Assembly: GCA_027493955.1 (NCBI GenBank)
Contig: JAOSJT010000001.1
Location: 1,285,131-1,349,130 of the forward strand
Direction: 5' to 3'
Length of the DNA stretch: 64,000 nucleotides
Source of the DNA: Bacteroidia bacterium
Lineage (GTDB): Bacteria > Bacteroidota > Ignavibacteria > SZUA-365
In this document: piece by piece, positions 1 to 8,376 of the stretch
Layout of the letters: every line of letters starts with the position of its first letter
How positions within the stretch are numbered: the first letter of the stretch is position 1
Notes under the pieces: generated by a model
Seen by the model: the letters and a program-made list of their open reading frames with translations, nothing else
What the model was told of the DNA's origin: nothing
Databases searched by the model: none
Made by a program: the position numbers and the translations under genes

Positions 1-20
1 AAACGGAGAGATTCGGCGGA

Positions 21-1283
21 TTGTTCATCGTGGACGCGATCGACACGCAGGCGCTGGAACTCCTGCGCGCGTACTCGAAGGGCGGGCGTTCCCGCGTGTT
101 CGCGCTCGGTATGGGCGGCGAGCTGCTTCGAAGCGAACATCTATGGGCCGTGCTTGCCTCCGGTGCTTCCGATGCCGGCAATTGGAATTCCGGTCTGCTA
201 AAAGCGGAGGACCTGACGGAGCGCTTCCGCCGATGGGAGGACATCGAAACGATACTCCGATCGCCACTCGTCGCGAATAATCTCGTTGGTTCCTGTTCCT
301 GTTGGCACATGTTCCTCCGTAGGGTTATCGAAGCAGCCTGCTATTCATGTTCCTCTATATTACTATCCGGCCAGAGCGGAACCGGGAAGGAACTGCTGGC
401 GAGACTCATTCATACGCTCGACAGAAGAGAGGACAAAGGTGAACTTATCGTTCTTGATTGCACAACGATACAAGCCGAATTGTCAGGGAGCGAGTTTTTC
501 GGGCATGAGAAAGGATCATTCACCGGCGCGATCTCGCGCAGAGACGGCGCGTTCGCGCTGGCCGATAAAGGGACCCTGTTTCTCGACGAAATCAGCGAAT
601 TACCGCTCCCCTTGCAGGCCAAATTGCTCCGCGTAATTCAGGAGGGATCATACAAACGCATCGGGGGGAATACTTGGCATGAGACGAATTTTCGACTTCT
701 CTGCGCGACGAACCGGGATCTCGATCTTCTCATGGAGGAAGGTTTATTCCGGCGCGACCTCTATTACCGTATAGCCACCTGGACGGCAAACGTACCGCCT
801 CTTTCTGATCGACGCGAGGACATACCGGAGTTGGTCAGGTACTTCGCACGTCAGCTCTGTGCTGACGGGAAGGATGTCTGTCTCGATGCGCCTGTCGAGC
901 AGTACCTGTTCGAGCGCGTCTACCATGGCAACGTACGAGAACTGCGTCAGGTGATATCCCGCATCATGCTACGGCATGTCGGGGGCGGAGCGGTAACCGT
1001 CGGCACTCTCGATCCGGATGACGTACCGCGCGGCGACGCGAAACATACCAGCGGTACAACCGGCGGACTGGAAGATTCCGTGCGCCAGCTTCTCGTAAAA
1101 GGCACCGGGCTGAAGGAGATCGGGAAAATGGCTGAAAATGCCGCGTTGTCTATAGTTCTCGACGAAGAAAACGGCCGCCTTGGAGATGCAGCGATGCGGC
1201 TTGGCCTTACGCGTCGCGCTCTGGAGTTACGAAGGGCGGGAAACGGCCAAAGAAAACCGTTTAAAAAGAATGGAGGGCCTTGA
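21..1283 (+). CDS. Sigma-54-dependent activator (AAA+ enhancer-binding protein), probably 5'-truncated by the window edge
   Basis: The protein is a bacterial enhancer-binding protein that remodels sigma-54 RNA polymerase. Visible motifs are Walker A GQSGTGKE (residues about 117-124), the sigma-54 contact loop as GSFTGA (165-170, Ser in place of the usual Ala of GAFTGA), Walker B LFLDE (186-190) and a Fis-like helix-turn-helix near the C-terminus (LGDAAMRLGLTRRALELR). The first 60 residues look like the end of a degenerate receiver-like domain. The frame is open to base 1 and the listed start is a TTG, so the true start probably lies upstream of the window. Its 3' end overlaps the convergent amidohydrolase gene by 23 bp. 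It is the natural candidate to act at the sigma-54 promoter at 7078-7093. Confidence 0.9.
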   Translation: MFIVDAIDTQALELLRAYSKGGRSRVFALGMGGELLRSEHLWAVLASGASDAGNWNSGLLKAEDLTERFRRWEDIETILRSPLVANNLVGSCSCWHMFLRRVIEAACYSCSSILLSGQSGTGKELLARLIHTLDRREDKGELIVLDCTTIQAELSGSEFFGHEKGSFTGAISRRDGAFALADKGTLFLDEISELPLPLQAKLLRVIQEGSYKRIGGNTWHETNFRLLCATNRDLDLLMEEGLFRRDLYYRIATWTANVPPLSDRREDIPELVRYFARQLCADGKDVCLDAPVEQYLFERVYHGNVRELRQVISRIMLRHVGGGAVTVGTLDPDDVPRGDAKHTSGTTGGLEDSVRQLLVKGTGLKEIGKMAENAALSIVLDEENGRLGDAAMRLGLTRRALELRRAGNGQRKPFKKNGGP

Positions 1284-2124
1284 GACGTTCTCCGCCACAG
1301 GATAGGTACCTCCGGCCATGCAACCAGGGATTCTGCAGTTCCAGGGTCGCGGAATTCCAATGGACTTGCAGAGACCCTGACTGCGGAGCGTGCCTCCGGA
1401 CACGGGATATGAGGCTGAGGAAGTTTCCGCTCAGTATCCAATGTTCATCAGCTGCCGACAACTCCAGCGCACGAATCTTCGCAAGCTCCACGGCCGGATG
1501 CAACCAGGGCCCATCGGACCCGAAGAGTATTTTTCTTACACCGCATCTCCGCACCGCTTCCACGAGCAGGTCGAAGCGCCGAACGCCGGAAGTGTCCGTA
1601 TAGATGTTCGGATGACGCTCCAGCTGATCCAGAAATGACCGTTGGGCCTTCCAATCGTCAGCGAAGCTCCCGAGATGGGGGATGATAAATAAAACCTTCG
1701 GATATTCTGTAGCCAGCAGTTCGATGTGCGCAACCTCCCCCATCACATCGTACAGGATTGGCAAATTGTACGCCTGCGCCACCTCGCATATTTCACGCGA
1801 TATTCCTCCGTCATTGCGGTGGACTTTGATTCCCACAAAACCATATTCCCGGACCGCAACCGTGACCATGTGATACACCCTACCCCTGTCCCGATCGGGA
1901 TGGACGAATGCAAATCCGTAGAATCGATCCGGTCGGCTCAGGACAACACGCCCGACATATCTGTTTGCCTCCGCGTAGTCCGAATGGAATGTCGCGAAAA
2001 GTACCGTTCTGTGAATCCCCGCCCGTGAAGCGCGCCGGAGATAGGTACGGATATCCGCAGTGGAATCCCAAGGCCCTGTCAGGCCGTCACCTTTTCCGAC
2101 GTGGCAGTGGCAATCGATGATCAT
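1261..2124 (-). CDS. Amidohydrolase-2 family metal-dependent hydrolase
   Basis: This 287-residue protein starts MIIDCHCHVG, the N-terminal HxH metal motif of the amidohydrolase TIM-barrel superfamily. Further family features are a central VGIKVHR strand, an FIIPHLG strand with a metal-binding His, and the C-terminal LFGSDGPW, where the Asp is the usual catalytic metal ligand. The substrate cannot be told. I chose the ATG at 2124 rather than an in-frame start at 2208 because it puts HxCH at the N-terminus, as usual in the family, and leaves a 16-bp gap to the preceding gene, whose stop is at 2141. It is the last gene of the five-gene minus-strand operon and converges on the sigma-54 activator. 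Confidence 0.8.
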   Translation of the reverse strand: MIIDCHCHVGKGDGLTGPWDSTADIRTYLRRASRAGIHRTVLFATFHSDYAEANRYVGRVVLSRPDRFYGFAFVHPDRDRGRVYHMVTVAVREYGFVGIKVHRNDGGISREICEVAQAYNLPILYDVMGEVAHIELLATEYPKVLFIIPHLGSFADDWKAQRSFLDQLERHPNIYTDTSGVRRFDLLVEAVRRCGVRKILFGSDGPWLHPAVELAKIRALELSAADEHWILSGNFLSLISRVRRHAPQSGSLQVHWNSATLELQNPWLHGRRYLSCGGERLKALHSF

Positions 2125-2140
2125 AGGCCATCGACCAGCA

Positions 2141-3472
2141 TCATTCCCACCCCCATAACTCGCCCGGAAGTTCAAATTCTCGCTGATTCGTGAGGGTGTG
2201 CCTCCCATGATGATCGATCACCTTTCGCTCCGCGACGCGTAAGACCGCGTCGTTCGCTCCAGACATCTTCCTGAGCCGTACACGGTAGAACGACAACGGG
2301 ATATTGAGATGGGTAAGGCACCAGGCATGTTGTTGAAGCCGTTGAGGGAGTGAGCGCGCTTTCCCGACGTATATCCTTTTGAAATTTGGCAGTGAGCCGC
2401 CTGAGCTTCGTTGGTAGATTTCGTAAATCCCCGGTGCGGGGGCACTTTTTATGACCTCCTCGAAACTCAGGAGGTCAGTAGTATATACGGGTAATTCGTC
2501 GCTTATTTCCTCGACCATGAAACGTTCGTTTTCGGTGATCGTCGTGTCTCGATACGAGAGTACGGCAAAATAGCCGGGTTTTTGAATGAATCCTTCCGAA
2601 TCGATCGGGACACGGGTGCTTGACACGGAATCCCTCACATTACCTCCTACAGTGATGAGCGTACCAGGCTGGACTGCCACAACGATGTCGCAATGTGTCG
2701 GCATTCCGGCCGTGAGGTTGTCGTAGGTCGCACCGCTCCCGGCCCTGCGCCTGCATACGATATCACCGACTTGGGGTCTCGCTTCGCTCAGGCGAAAGGC
2801 CTTGAGTGGATTGGCGTTGTTCGTTATCCTGTTCTGCTTCGCGGCAAGCGTGTACACCGAATGAGAAGGAGAGTATTTGAATGTGTTCCCCGCCCCGGCG
2901 TGACGCATCACCCAGGAAATGAATGCGGCGCTCCAGGGTACTGCCGACCACCACGATGGAAGATGCGTTAGTGTTTCCGGCTTCAGTCCCGTTCCGATGA
3001 GCCAGTAATCGTACAGCACGGGGCGCATGCGGATGTCGCTCTCTTTCATGCTGCCATTTCCCCAACGCTGCAGTTCACCGAGCGCTATACTGCGGATACT
3101 CTTCGCCAGTGCGGAAATCGGCGTCCCGGGGGCAGGCAATACTGCTTGCGCCGGCGCCATTGAAGCGGATGTGGAGCCGGCGCCCGCCTTCGGAGGCTGA
3201 GCGCCGGCACGTATCAATGCTGCTTTCGTTCTCGCCCCCACGACACCGTCAGTAGCGATTCCCGCCATGTTTTGAAAACGACGAACGGCGTCGCGCGTAC
3301 GGGGTCCCATGATCCCGTCGACCACCAGACGCAGTCCGAGAATCCGGTTCAATGATGCCTGCACCCAGCGAATATTCGGTACGCTTTTCCGGCTATATGT
3401 CGAGCCCACCTCATACTGCGATGTCGGCGACGGAACATACAGCTGATCTGCGGAGAATCTGCTCATTCTCAT
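2141..3472 (-). CDS. Peptidoglycan-binding / DUF2272 / GIY-YIG fusion protein
   Basis: Three modules can be read in 443 residues. Residues about 33-90 form a PG_binding_1-like repeat (VQASLNRILGLRLVVDGIMG, then a second helix pair ending TDGVVGARTKAAL). Residues about 125-310 match the DUF2272 style of papain/CHAP-like domain (PWSAAFISWVMRHAG at about 179-193, then THCDIVV). Residues about 345-440 look like a GIY-YIG nuclease fold: GIY at 348-350, IYVG at 367-370, Arg 378 and a Glu at 415 in the AERKVIDHHG helix. No signal peptide is visible. The gene lies 16 bp after the 527-residue gene. A wall-binding or wall-cutting domain joined to a nuclease fold suggests an effector or toxin, but this is inference and the nuclease may be inactive. 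Confidence 0.75.
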   Translation of the reverse strand: MRMSRFSADQLYVPSPTSQYEVGSTYSRKSVPNIRWVQASLNRILGLRLVVDGIMGPRTRDAVRRFQNMAGIATDGVVGARTKAALIRAGAQPPKAGAGSTSASMAPAQAVLPAPGTPISALAKSIRSIALGELQRWGNGSMKESDIRMRPVLYDYWLIGTGLKPETLTHLPSWWSAVPWSAAFISWVMRHAGAGNTFKYSPSHSVYTLAAKQNRITNNANPLKAFRLSEARPQVGDIVCRRRAGSGATYDNLTAGMPTHCDIVVAVQPGTLITVGGNVRDSVSSTRVPIDSEGFIQKPGYFAVLSYRDTTITENERFMVEEISDELPVYTTDLLSFEEVIKSAPAPGIYEIYQRSSGGSLPNFKRIYVGKARSLPQRLQQHAWCLTHLNIPLSFYRVRLRKMSGANDAVLRVAERKVIDHHGRHTLTNQREFELPGELWGWE

Positions 3473-3488
3473 CGTAGCATCCGTTGGA

Positions 3489-5072
3489 TTACAGAACTTT
3501 TTGCTGCTTCATGCGCTCACGAATGAGAATTGAAGGCAGAGTAGCGTTTACAGCACTGCTCGTAATGTTGGCGTTCACTGCGCTGTTCGTCAGATCAACA
3601 CCTGTCACAGCGCGGTAGGCGTGGATGTACCCCTGAATTTCATTTCTCCAGAACCGCACCCAGTTTTTAGCGGAATCGGCCTCAGAGATGTCGTTCCAGT
3701 TGCCGAACCGAATACCCAGAAGAAGTTGTTCGCCAAAAACACCGAGATCGCGGTAATGCATGACAGGGGTGTCTGACCAACCATACAGTTTTTTTATACT
3801 GTCCACCTGCCTCATCCATTCTTCAGGGTAAGCCACCATCGTCCTGCCAGGCAGGAAAGTTTTGATTTCCGGTCTCGCAAGCATCCACTGCTGTATGAGC
3901 ATCTCGACGCGTGCCGTCCATGGCAGATCGCCGTACTGATTGTGTCCGCCCTCTGTCAGTATGAGATGTGTCTCCTTCAGAGCATTCAATACGGGAAATC
4001 CATCCGAGATAACAGTCGTATTGTCGTCCTGCTTGAAGAAGGCTGCACAACGATTGAGCAGGTTATGGAATGATTCGAGAAACTTTGAGCGGGAATCAGC
4101 GGAGCGGAGCGGCGGAACCGCGCGTCCTTCGAGTCGTAATCCGTACTGATGATCGTACTCATAGGCGCGCCGGAGAATTGTCAGCCGGTGCTGCTCGTCC
4201 TGAATATAGTCCCACAGGATGTTGTTCAATGGGCGGAGAGGGTCCATCTCCAGGTGTGCGAGTGGATCTCGTGAGGAACCCGCCCGCACATTCTGAAAAC
4301 GCCGGCTTATGGCATTTACGCTCTGCACCAGCATCCCTTCCTCGTGCCAGTAGGACCAGATCAGCTCCAACATACAGGGATTTGTGAGCTGTGTTTCCAG
4401 AATCCCATAACAGGACGAAACTTCGCCTGCCTGTTTCAGAGGTATCCCTTTAAGAGCATTGATGATAGAACTCAGATAGGGCAACGTGTACCCTCGTGAC
4501 TGCTCGCTGATCTTATGAAGGTATTTCTCCTTCGCTTCAGCGAGCACCTCAACCGAGACACCTCTGAAAGCCCTCCGCTTGACCATCCGATCACTCTCTT
4601 CCGCTGTTTGGTGCTGGTCGTCGAAGGATTTGACCAATTCACCGCACTCCTGCTTAAGAAAGAGTTCGGCTGCGACTTTGACCAGCCCGTAGTTCGTAAC
4701 CTTAAGAGGCTTCGTCTGATCCGCGATCTTCTTAAGGTATTCAGCAGCATCTTCCGTATTACGTTTCATTTCCAGTTCGCAGAGTACATTGTGCATGAAC
4801 TCATCAAACTTTTTAAATCCCACCGCTGCGGTGCGATTCTTGATCATGACCCATAATGCCTGATCAGATGTGACAGGAGTATCCGTTTTCGTCAGACTTA
4901 CCTGGACAGGTTCGACGTTGGACATTATCTCCTTCACAAATGCATCCGCTGGTGTGGCTGTTGCGAGATCGATGATGGTGTCATTGCTCATCGAAGGCTC
5001 TTGAGCTTTGGGGTCGGTGCGCTGTGTGGGTGGAGAAGTGTCCTTCACAACCTGTTTTATTCTTCTAGCCAT
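3489..5072 (-). CDS. Conserved protein of unknown function (527 aa) in the sigma-54 operon
   Basis: I do not recognise a named domain. The protein looks soluble: no signal peptide or membrane segment is evident. The N-terminal 30 residues are polar and probably disordered. The centre and C-terminal half are rich in Trp, Tyr, Arg and Asp and look folded (WDYIQDEQHRLTILRRAYEY near residues 285-305; DLPWTARVEMLIQQW and GYIHAYRAVTGVDL towards the end). A Shine-Dalgarno-like GGAG lies 6 nt before the ATG at 5072. The start overlaps the stop of the HExxH gene by 8 bp, so the two are translationally coupled. The context points to a structural or chaperone role for the operon's secreted or wall-acting proteins, but nothing in the sequence proves this. 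Confidence 0.75.
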   Translation of the reverse strand: MARRIKQVVKDTSPPTQRTDPKAQEPSMSNDTIIDLATATPADAFVKEIMSNVEPVQVSLTKTDTPVTSDQALWVMIKNRTAAVGFKKFDEFMHNVLCELEMKRNTEDAAEYLKKIADQTKPLKVTNYGLVKVAAELFLKQECGELVKSFDDQHQTAEESDRMVKRRAFRGVSVEVLAEAKEKYLHKISEQSRGYTLPYLSSIINALKGIPLKQAGEVSSCYGILETQLTNPCMLELIWSYWHEEGMLVQSVNAISRRFQNVRAGSSRDPLAHLEMDPLRPLNNILWDYIQDEQHRLTILRRAYEYDHQYGLRLEGRAVPPLRSADSRSKFLESFHNLLNRCAAFFKQDDNTTVISDGFPVLNALKETHLILTEGGHNQYGDLPWTARVEMLIQQWMLARPEIKTFLPGRTMVAYPEEWMRQVDSIKKLYGWSDTPVMHYRDLGVFGEQLLLGIRFGNWNDISEADSAKNWVRFWRNEIQGYIHAYRAVTGVDLTNSAVNANITSSAVNATLPSILIRERMKQQKVL

Positions 5073-6411
5073 TGATAGCTCCAGCTTTATTGTGATGATG
5101 AAGTCTTATTGGGCATGCTGTTCCTTTCTTTGCCCAAACGGCTAACGATGCCGAGATGAGTGAACTCTCGCGCCCTGCTGACAGATTTCCGTTGGCCTTG
5201 TTTTGACCGATTACCGCAAGAAATCTGGTCGGTGAGTTGAGGATCATTTTTTCTATTTCCATCCTCGTCTTTGGTTTCCGAGACAACGCTTCCGGAGTTC
5301 GGTCAGGTGCGGCCGAGATGTCGGCGATTGAAGCACCACCGAGAATTCTCGGTCGGTGTTGAAGTATCAGATCTACGAAAGTAGGCATCGTCTCAGAAAG
5401 GAGATCGATGACATGCCGTACTTTTTTCGTCGCTCCAGTCGGGGGGTACACGTTGTGCCATAAAGACTGCATCCTCCTCCATTGTGGATGGGGATATAAC
5501 CCGTTACCCAGTGCTGCGCTTAAAACGACCCGTATCCACGGCATGGGATGAGGATCAAGAGGGTTGAAGCGGAAAATGAGAGGGGATGGTAGACTTACCA
5601 CTGTCATCAGTCCCATCGTCGCTCCAATACCGATCTTCCCGACCGCCCAGAGATCCGGGAGTATCTCGGAAATCCAGCGCTCCCACAGAATCCACGCGGG
5701 CAGCTCCGGCCCCCCCTTTTTCTGCATGCCTCTGAGCGTTGGTCGAATCGAGTCCACGAGCCCCAGTAACGCAGATACCTGATGCCCTGCTTCATGGACA
5801 AGCGACGCGGCGATCCCGCTGCCGACCATGCGCTCCCGTGGGATGCGTATGAACGCGACCGGATTCCGGCTGCCACCAGGCAAAGGCGTGTGAAGACGAC
5901 GGATTGCCGCACCGATCCCCCGATCCAGATAACACATGGCGGGAGGAATGGGATACAAAAATCCGGGTACTTTCATTGCATCCTGTGCAAGCACATCGAG
6001 TCCGGCGAGCCACACACCATTCATCAATTCACTCCGTTGCGTGATAGCATCGGAGAAATGATCGACCTGGCTCATCATCCAATCGTACTTCATCCGGAGC
6101 ATAGCGTATCGATGCTGTACAGCTTCCGCCGGTACGCCAGAAATCGCGTCGCTTGAAAGCCAATCGATAAAGCGCTCTATGGAATCTCGGACATGCAGCT
6201 TGATACGCCTGAGATGCTCATCGATGATCGGAAGCACTCCCGGAAGTGGCGCGGCTGCTGGGACCATGGTCTCGGTAAGCGAGAATGGTCGCACCTGATA
6301 GAGCCGTGCGAGTAACCCGGAGGCCTCGAGTGCCAGATACCGTCGTGCACAGGAGGTATCGATCACGATCAGACTCCGAAAAGGATTATCCTGTTGCCGC
6401 GGCGGATCCAT
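5065..6411 (-). CDS. Putative zinc metallopeptidase-like protein with HEAGH motif
   Basis: The 448-residue protein contains HEAGH at residues 206-210 in a helical setting (IAASLVHEAGHQVSALLGL), the HExxH zinc signature of many metallopeptidases. A downstream EILPDLWAVG stretch (about 249-258) could supply the third ligand in gluzincin fashion. The remaining sequence is mostly helical without a clear signal peptide. The ATG at 6411 lies inside the 3' end of the preceding glycine-zipper gene (43-bp overlap) and has no strong ribosome-binding site, so the real start could be a little downstream. The protein may process or mature products of the same operon, for example the glycine-zipper protein. 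That function is inferred only from motif and position. Confidence 0.7.
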   Translation of the reverse strand: MDPPRQQDNPFRSLIVIDTSCARRYLALEASGLLARLYQVRPFSLTETMVPAAAPLPGVLPIIDEHLRRIKLHVRDSIERFIDWLSSDAISGVPAEAVQHRYAMLRMKYDWMMSQVDHFSDAITQRSELMNGVWLAGLDVLAQDAMKVPGFLYPIPPAMCYLDRGIGAAIRRLHTPLPGGSRNPVAFIRIPRERMVGSGIAASLVHEAGHQVSALLGLVDSIRPTLRGMQKKGGPELPAWILWERWISEILPDLWAVGKIGIGATMGLMTVVSLPSPLIFRFNPLDPHPMPWIRVVLSAALGNGLYPHPQWRRMQSLWHNVYPPTGATKKVRHVIDLLSETMPTFVDLILQHRPRILGGASIADISAAPDRTPEALSRKPKTRMEIEKMILNSPTRFLAVIGQNKANGNLSAGRESSLISASLAVWAKKGTACPIRLHHHNKAGAING

Positions 6412-7028
6412 TTACCGGTGAGGTGCCCTTGCGAAGCGACTCGGCCTAACTGTTGACGCACCAGACCAGGAATATAGCGTTTAGCAGCGGCCTGGACGGC
6501 TGAGGTAACTGCTGCGGGACTTGGCCTTGGGGAGGAAAGAGCATTTTTCGTCGTTGCACCCGCAAATTTCACGAAGCGGCGAGCGACCTCGAATTCCTGA
6601 TCCTCCTGGCTCATGCCGGCTACCTCCATCTCGAAGAGATTGGTGGCCGCAGACGCGAGCTTCCCGCCAATTGAGGCCCCGATGGGACCGCCGAAGAATC
6701 CACCCAGCGCTGATCCGGCGATGGGAAGTGCGGATTTGGCCGCGCTCTTCAGTACACCACCGAGCGCTTTCCCCACGGGTGACTTGACGAATTTTCCGAC
6801 GCCCCGTCCCACACGCTTGATGAGTTTTCCGAGGAACTGGTCCAACTCCGCTTCATCCGTGATTTCGAGTAATTCGGATGCGAGTTCCATCTCCTCCACT
6901 TCGGAGAAAGGGCTTTCCGTATCAGTTTCCCCATAATATTCGTTGTCGAATTCGAACTCGAACGCATCCGTTTCGAACGCGTCTGTCTCCATCGTTAACT
7001 CTGCGAGTGTTCGATCGATGTCATGCAT
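6369..7028 (-). CDS. Glycine-zipper membrane-active protein, first gene of the sigma-54 operon
   Basis: The 219-residue protein has a very acidic N-terminus with a duplicated FETDAFE-like segment and a run of Glu/Asp. A basic stretch (LGKLIKRVGRGVGKFVKS) follows, then a glycine- and alanine-rich hydrophobic region (LGGFFGGPIGASIGGKLASA) of the type seen in glycine-zipper, pore-forming or bacteriocin-like peptides. The C-terminus is basic. The start is fixed by AAGGAG 6 nt before the ATG at 7028, downstream of the sigma-54 promoter. An in-frame start at 7094 would place the promoter inside the coding region and is rejected. It could be a membrane-inserting effector or a carrier protein. I recall similar proteins near DUF2272 genes, but this cannot be checked here. 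Confidence 0.75.
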   Translation of the reverse strand: MHDIDRTLAELTMETDAFETDAFEFEFDNEYYGETDTESPFSEVEEMELASELLEITDEAELDQFLGKLIKRVGRGVGKFVKSPVGKALGGVLKSAAKSALPIAGSALGGFFGGPIGASIGGKLASAATNLFEMEVAGMSQEDQEFEVARRFVKFAGATTKNALSSPRPSPAAVTSAVQAAAKRYIPGLVRQQLGRVASQGHLTGKWIRRGNRIILFGV

Positions 7029-7077
7029 GGCTGCTCCTTGAATGATTTGAAAAATTAGTGGCAGATCATTCGGTAAC

Positions 7078-7093
7078 TGCAAGCACCGTGCCA
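7078..7093 (-). promoter_or_regulatory. Sigma-54 (-24/-12) promoter of the 7028-1261 operon
   Basis: Read on the minus strand the site is TGGCACGGTGCTTGCA, an exact match to the sigma-54 consensus TGGCAC-N5-TTGCA. Transcription would start about 12 nt further on, near 7066, leaving a leader of about 40 nt before the AAGGAG and ATG of the glycine-zipper gene. A sigma-54 activator gene at the far end of the same locus supports it. Confidence 0.85.
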
Positions 7094-7110
7094 ATCAAAA
7101 ACAGTTCATT

Positions 7111-7182
7111 TTCGCGATATTCCGCGAAAGTGTTTTCGCATTTGGAGCATCGCAAATAGGACAGTGCGAAAAAATGTTCGCA
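7111..7182. promoter_or_regulatory. Cluster of TTCGCR/YGCGAA dyads, candidate upstream activator sites
   Basis: Two 18-bp dyads with 6-bp arms and 6-bp spacers are present: TTCGCG-N6-CGCGAA at 7111-7128 and TGCGAA-N6-TTCGCA at 7165-7182. A further TTCGCA at 7135-7140 pairs with the CGCGAA before it. They lie about 20-90 bp upstream of the -24 element. Repeated dyads in this position are typical of enhancer-binding-protein sites. Which protein binds is inferred. Confidence 0.6.
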
Positions 7183-7783
7183 TACCCGCATTTCTTCACC
7201 TGCCTTGAGAACGACTTCCTCAGGTAACCTCTTCTGCTTCCATACTTACCAAGCACACGAACTCCCTGGCTGTGTGTAATAGAACCGCTGATTCGTGGGC
7301 AGACTCACGCGGGGAGCGGGAGGTACGGCTATCGACACCGTGGGTGGTCAATATTGCCGGTGATGTCGCTTCTCGATAGCGGTAGCAGATCAGTGCAGTA
7401 TCCCTGCGCTAATATTACCCCCAAGCGGTTTGCTTCGCAGTCTGAACTTCTGGGTGGCATTACATGCCTGTGACCTCGTGGGGTGTATATCTGTTAACAT
7501 TGTGCGGCCGTTCACCTCGGCTAACCTCAGTGGAGCACGTTCGCCTGAGGTCGGCGACTTTTTGGTCAAGACAATCAAGATTTTTCGAGCATCTCCCACT
7601 TGGCGCATGGACCCGAGGGTTATCGGAACGTGTATCCCCTCTATGCCTTTGCGTCTCCGCGTTGCTTTCCCCTCCCCTACGCGCCGCCCTAGTACATCGT
7701 GGACACGGGAGCGGTGATCACGGTGGGCGCCGGCCCCTTCGGCTTCGCTCAGGGACCGATGACTGGCCCGCGTCTACGGGCTG
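7183..7783. other. Intergenic stretch without a supported gene
   Basis: I see no open frame with protein-like composition or a ribosome-binding site on either strand. Near the right end (about 7727-7760) is one copy of the dispersed motif CCCTTCGGCTTCGCTCAGGG, also seen in related form near 8921, 9015 and 28304. Confidence 0.5.
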
Positions 7784-8086
7784 TCACGTTGCGGCACTGC
7801 GTCTGTGCGGTACGATGGCGTTCAGTTCTTTGTCGATGCGTCGATGTGTTTTTTCGAGATCGCACAAGGCCTGCGCCCGAAGCCAGTAGCCGTTCGAAAG
7901 TCCGAAATACCGGCACAGCCGCAGATCGGTATCCGCGGTGATGGCGCGTTTGCCGGATACAATCTCGCTAATGCGTTGCGCCGGTACGCCGATGTCTTTC
8001 GCCAGTCGGTATTGTGATAGACCCATGGGAAGCAGGAACTCCTCCAGCAGGAGATCTCCAGGGGTTACGGGGGGCAGCGAGTTCAT
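7784..8086 (-). CDS. higA: HigA-family antitoxin (XRE helix-turn-helix)
   Basis: The 100-residue protein has the HigA/VapI layout: PVTPGDLLLEEFLLPMGLSQYRLAKDIGV, then the recognition helix region PAQRISEIVSGKRAITADTDLRLCRYF. HigA proteins bind and neutralise the HigB mRNA interferase and repress their own operon. I prefer the ATG at 8086, which has GAGG about 9 nt upstream, over a TTG at 8101. The gene follows higB directly; with the TTG start the two would overlap by 4 bp. Toxin-first order is the usual order for this family. Confidence 0.9.
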   Translation of the reverse strand: MNSLPPVTPGDLLLEEFLLPMGLSQYRLAKDIGVPAQRISEIVSGKRAITADTDLRLCRYFGLSNGYWLRAQALCDLEKTHRRIDKELNAIVPHRRSAAT

Positions 8087-8097
8087 GGCGTGTATCC

Positions 8098-8376
8098 TCA
8101 ATGGTAATCAACAATTTCGACATCCGCGGCGCCGTGCTCCGTCCAGCGAAAACAGAGGCGCCATTGATCGTTTATCCTGATGCTGTGTGTTCCGACGCGT
8201 TCGCCTGCAAGCGCTTCCAGCCGGTTTCCCGGAGATACGCGCAATTCCTTCAACGACATCGCGATTTCCAGCTGGCGCAATTTTCTCCGTGCAACAGTTT
8301 CTATCGCTGTGAAACGGCGCACGCGGTATCCATGGGCGAGCTTTTCGGTTGCGTCACAGCGGAAGGAGACGATCAT
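8098..8376 (-). CDS. higB: HigB-family toxin (RelE/ParE-like mRNA interferase)
   Basis: The 92-residue protein has the HigB signature: a basic N-terminal half (ETVARRKLRQLEIAMSLKEL), then SPGNRLEALAGERVGTHSIRINDQWRLCFRW, which is the conserved core and C-terminal strand pair of the RelE/ParE fold. The family cleaves mRNA at the ribosome. The length is full for the family, and the antitoxin gene follows directly. No good Shine-Dalgarno sequence is visible before the ATG, but the upstream sequence (8377-8400) is AT-rich and could hold the promoter. Confidence 0.9.
   Translation of the reverse strand: MIVSFRCDATEKLAHGYRVRRFTAIETVARRKLRQLEIAMSLKELRVSPGNRLEALAGERVGTHSIRINDQWRLCFRWTEHGAADVEIVDYH

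Noticed and set aside
2125..2208. In-frame upstream start for the amidohydrolase
   Set aside because: It would overlap the preceding gene by 68 bp and add sequence before the usual N-terminal HxH motif.
7430..7941. Several plus-strand frames of 80-140 codons upstream of and over higA
   Set aside because: They have skewed composition and pass through a dispersed repeat and antisense to higA. No ribosome-binding sites are seen.
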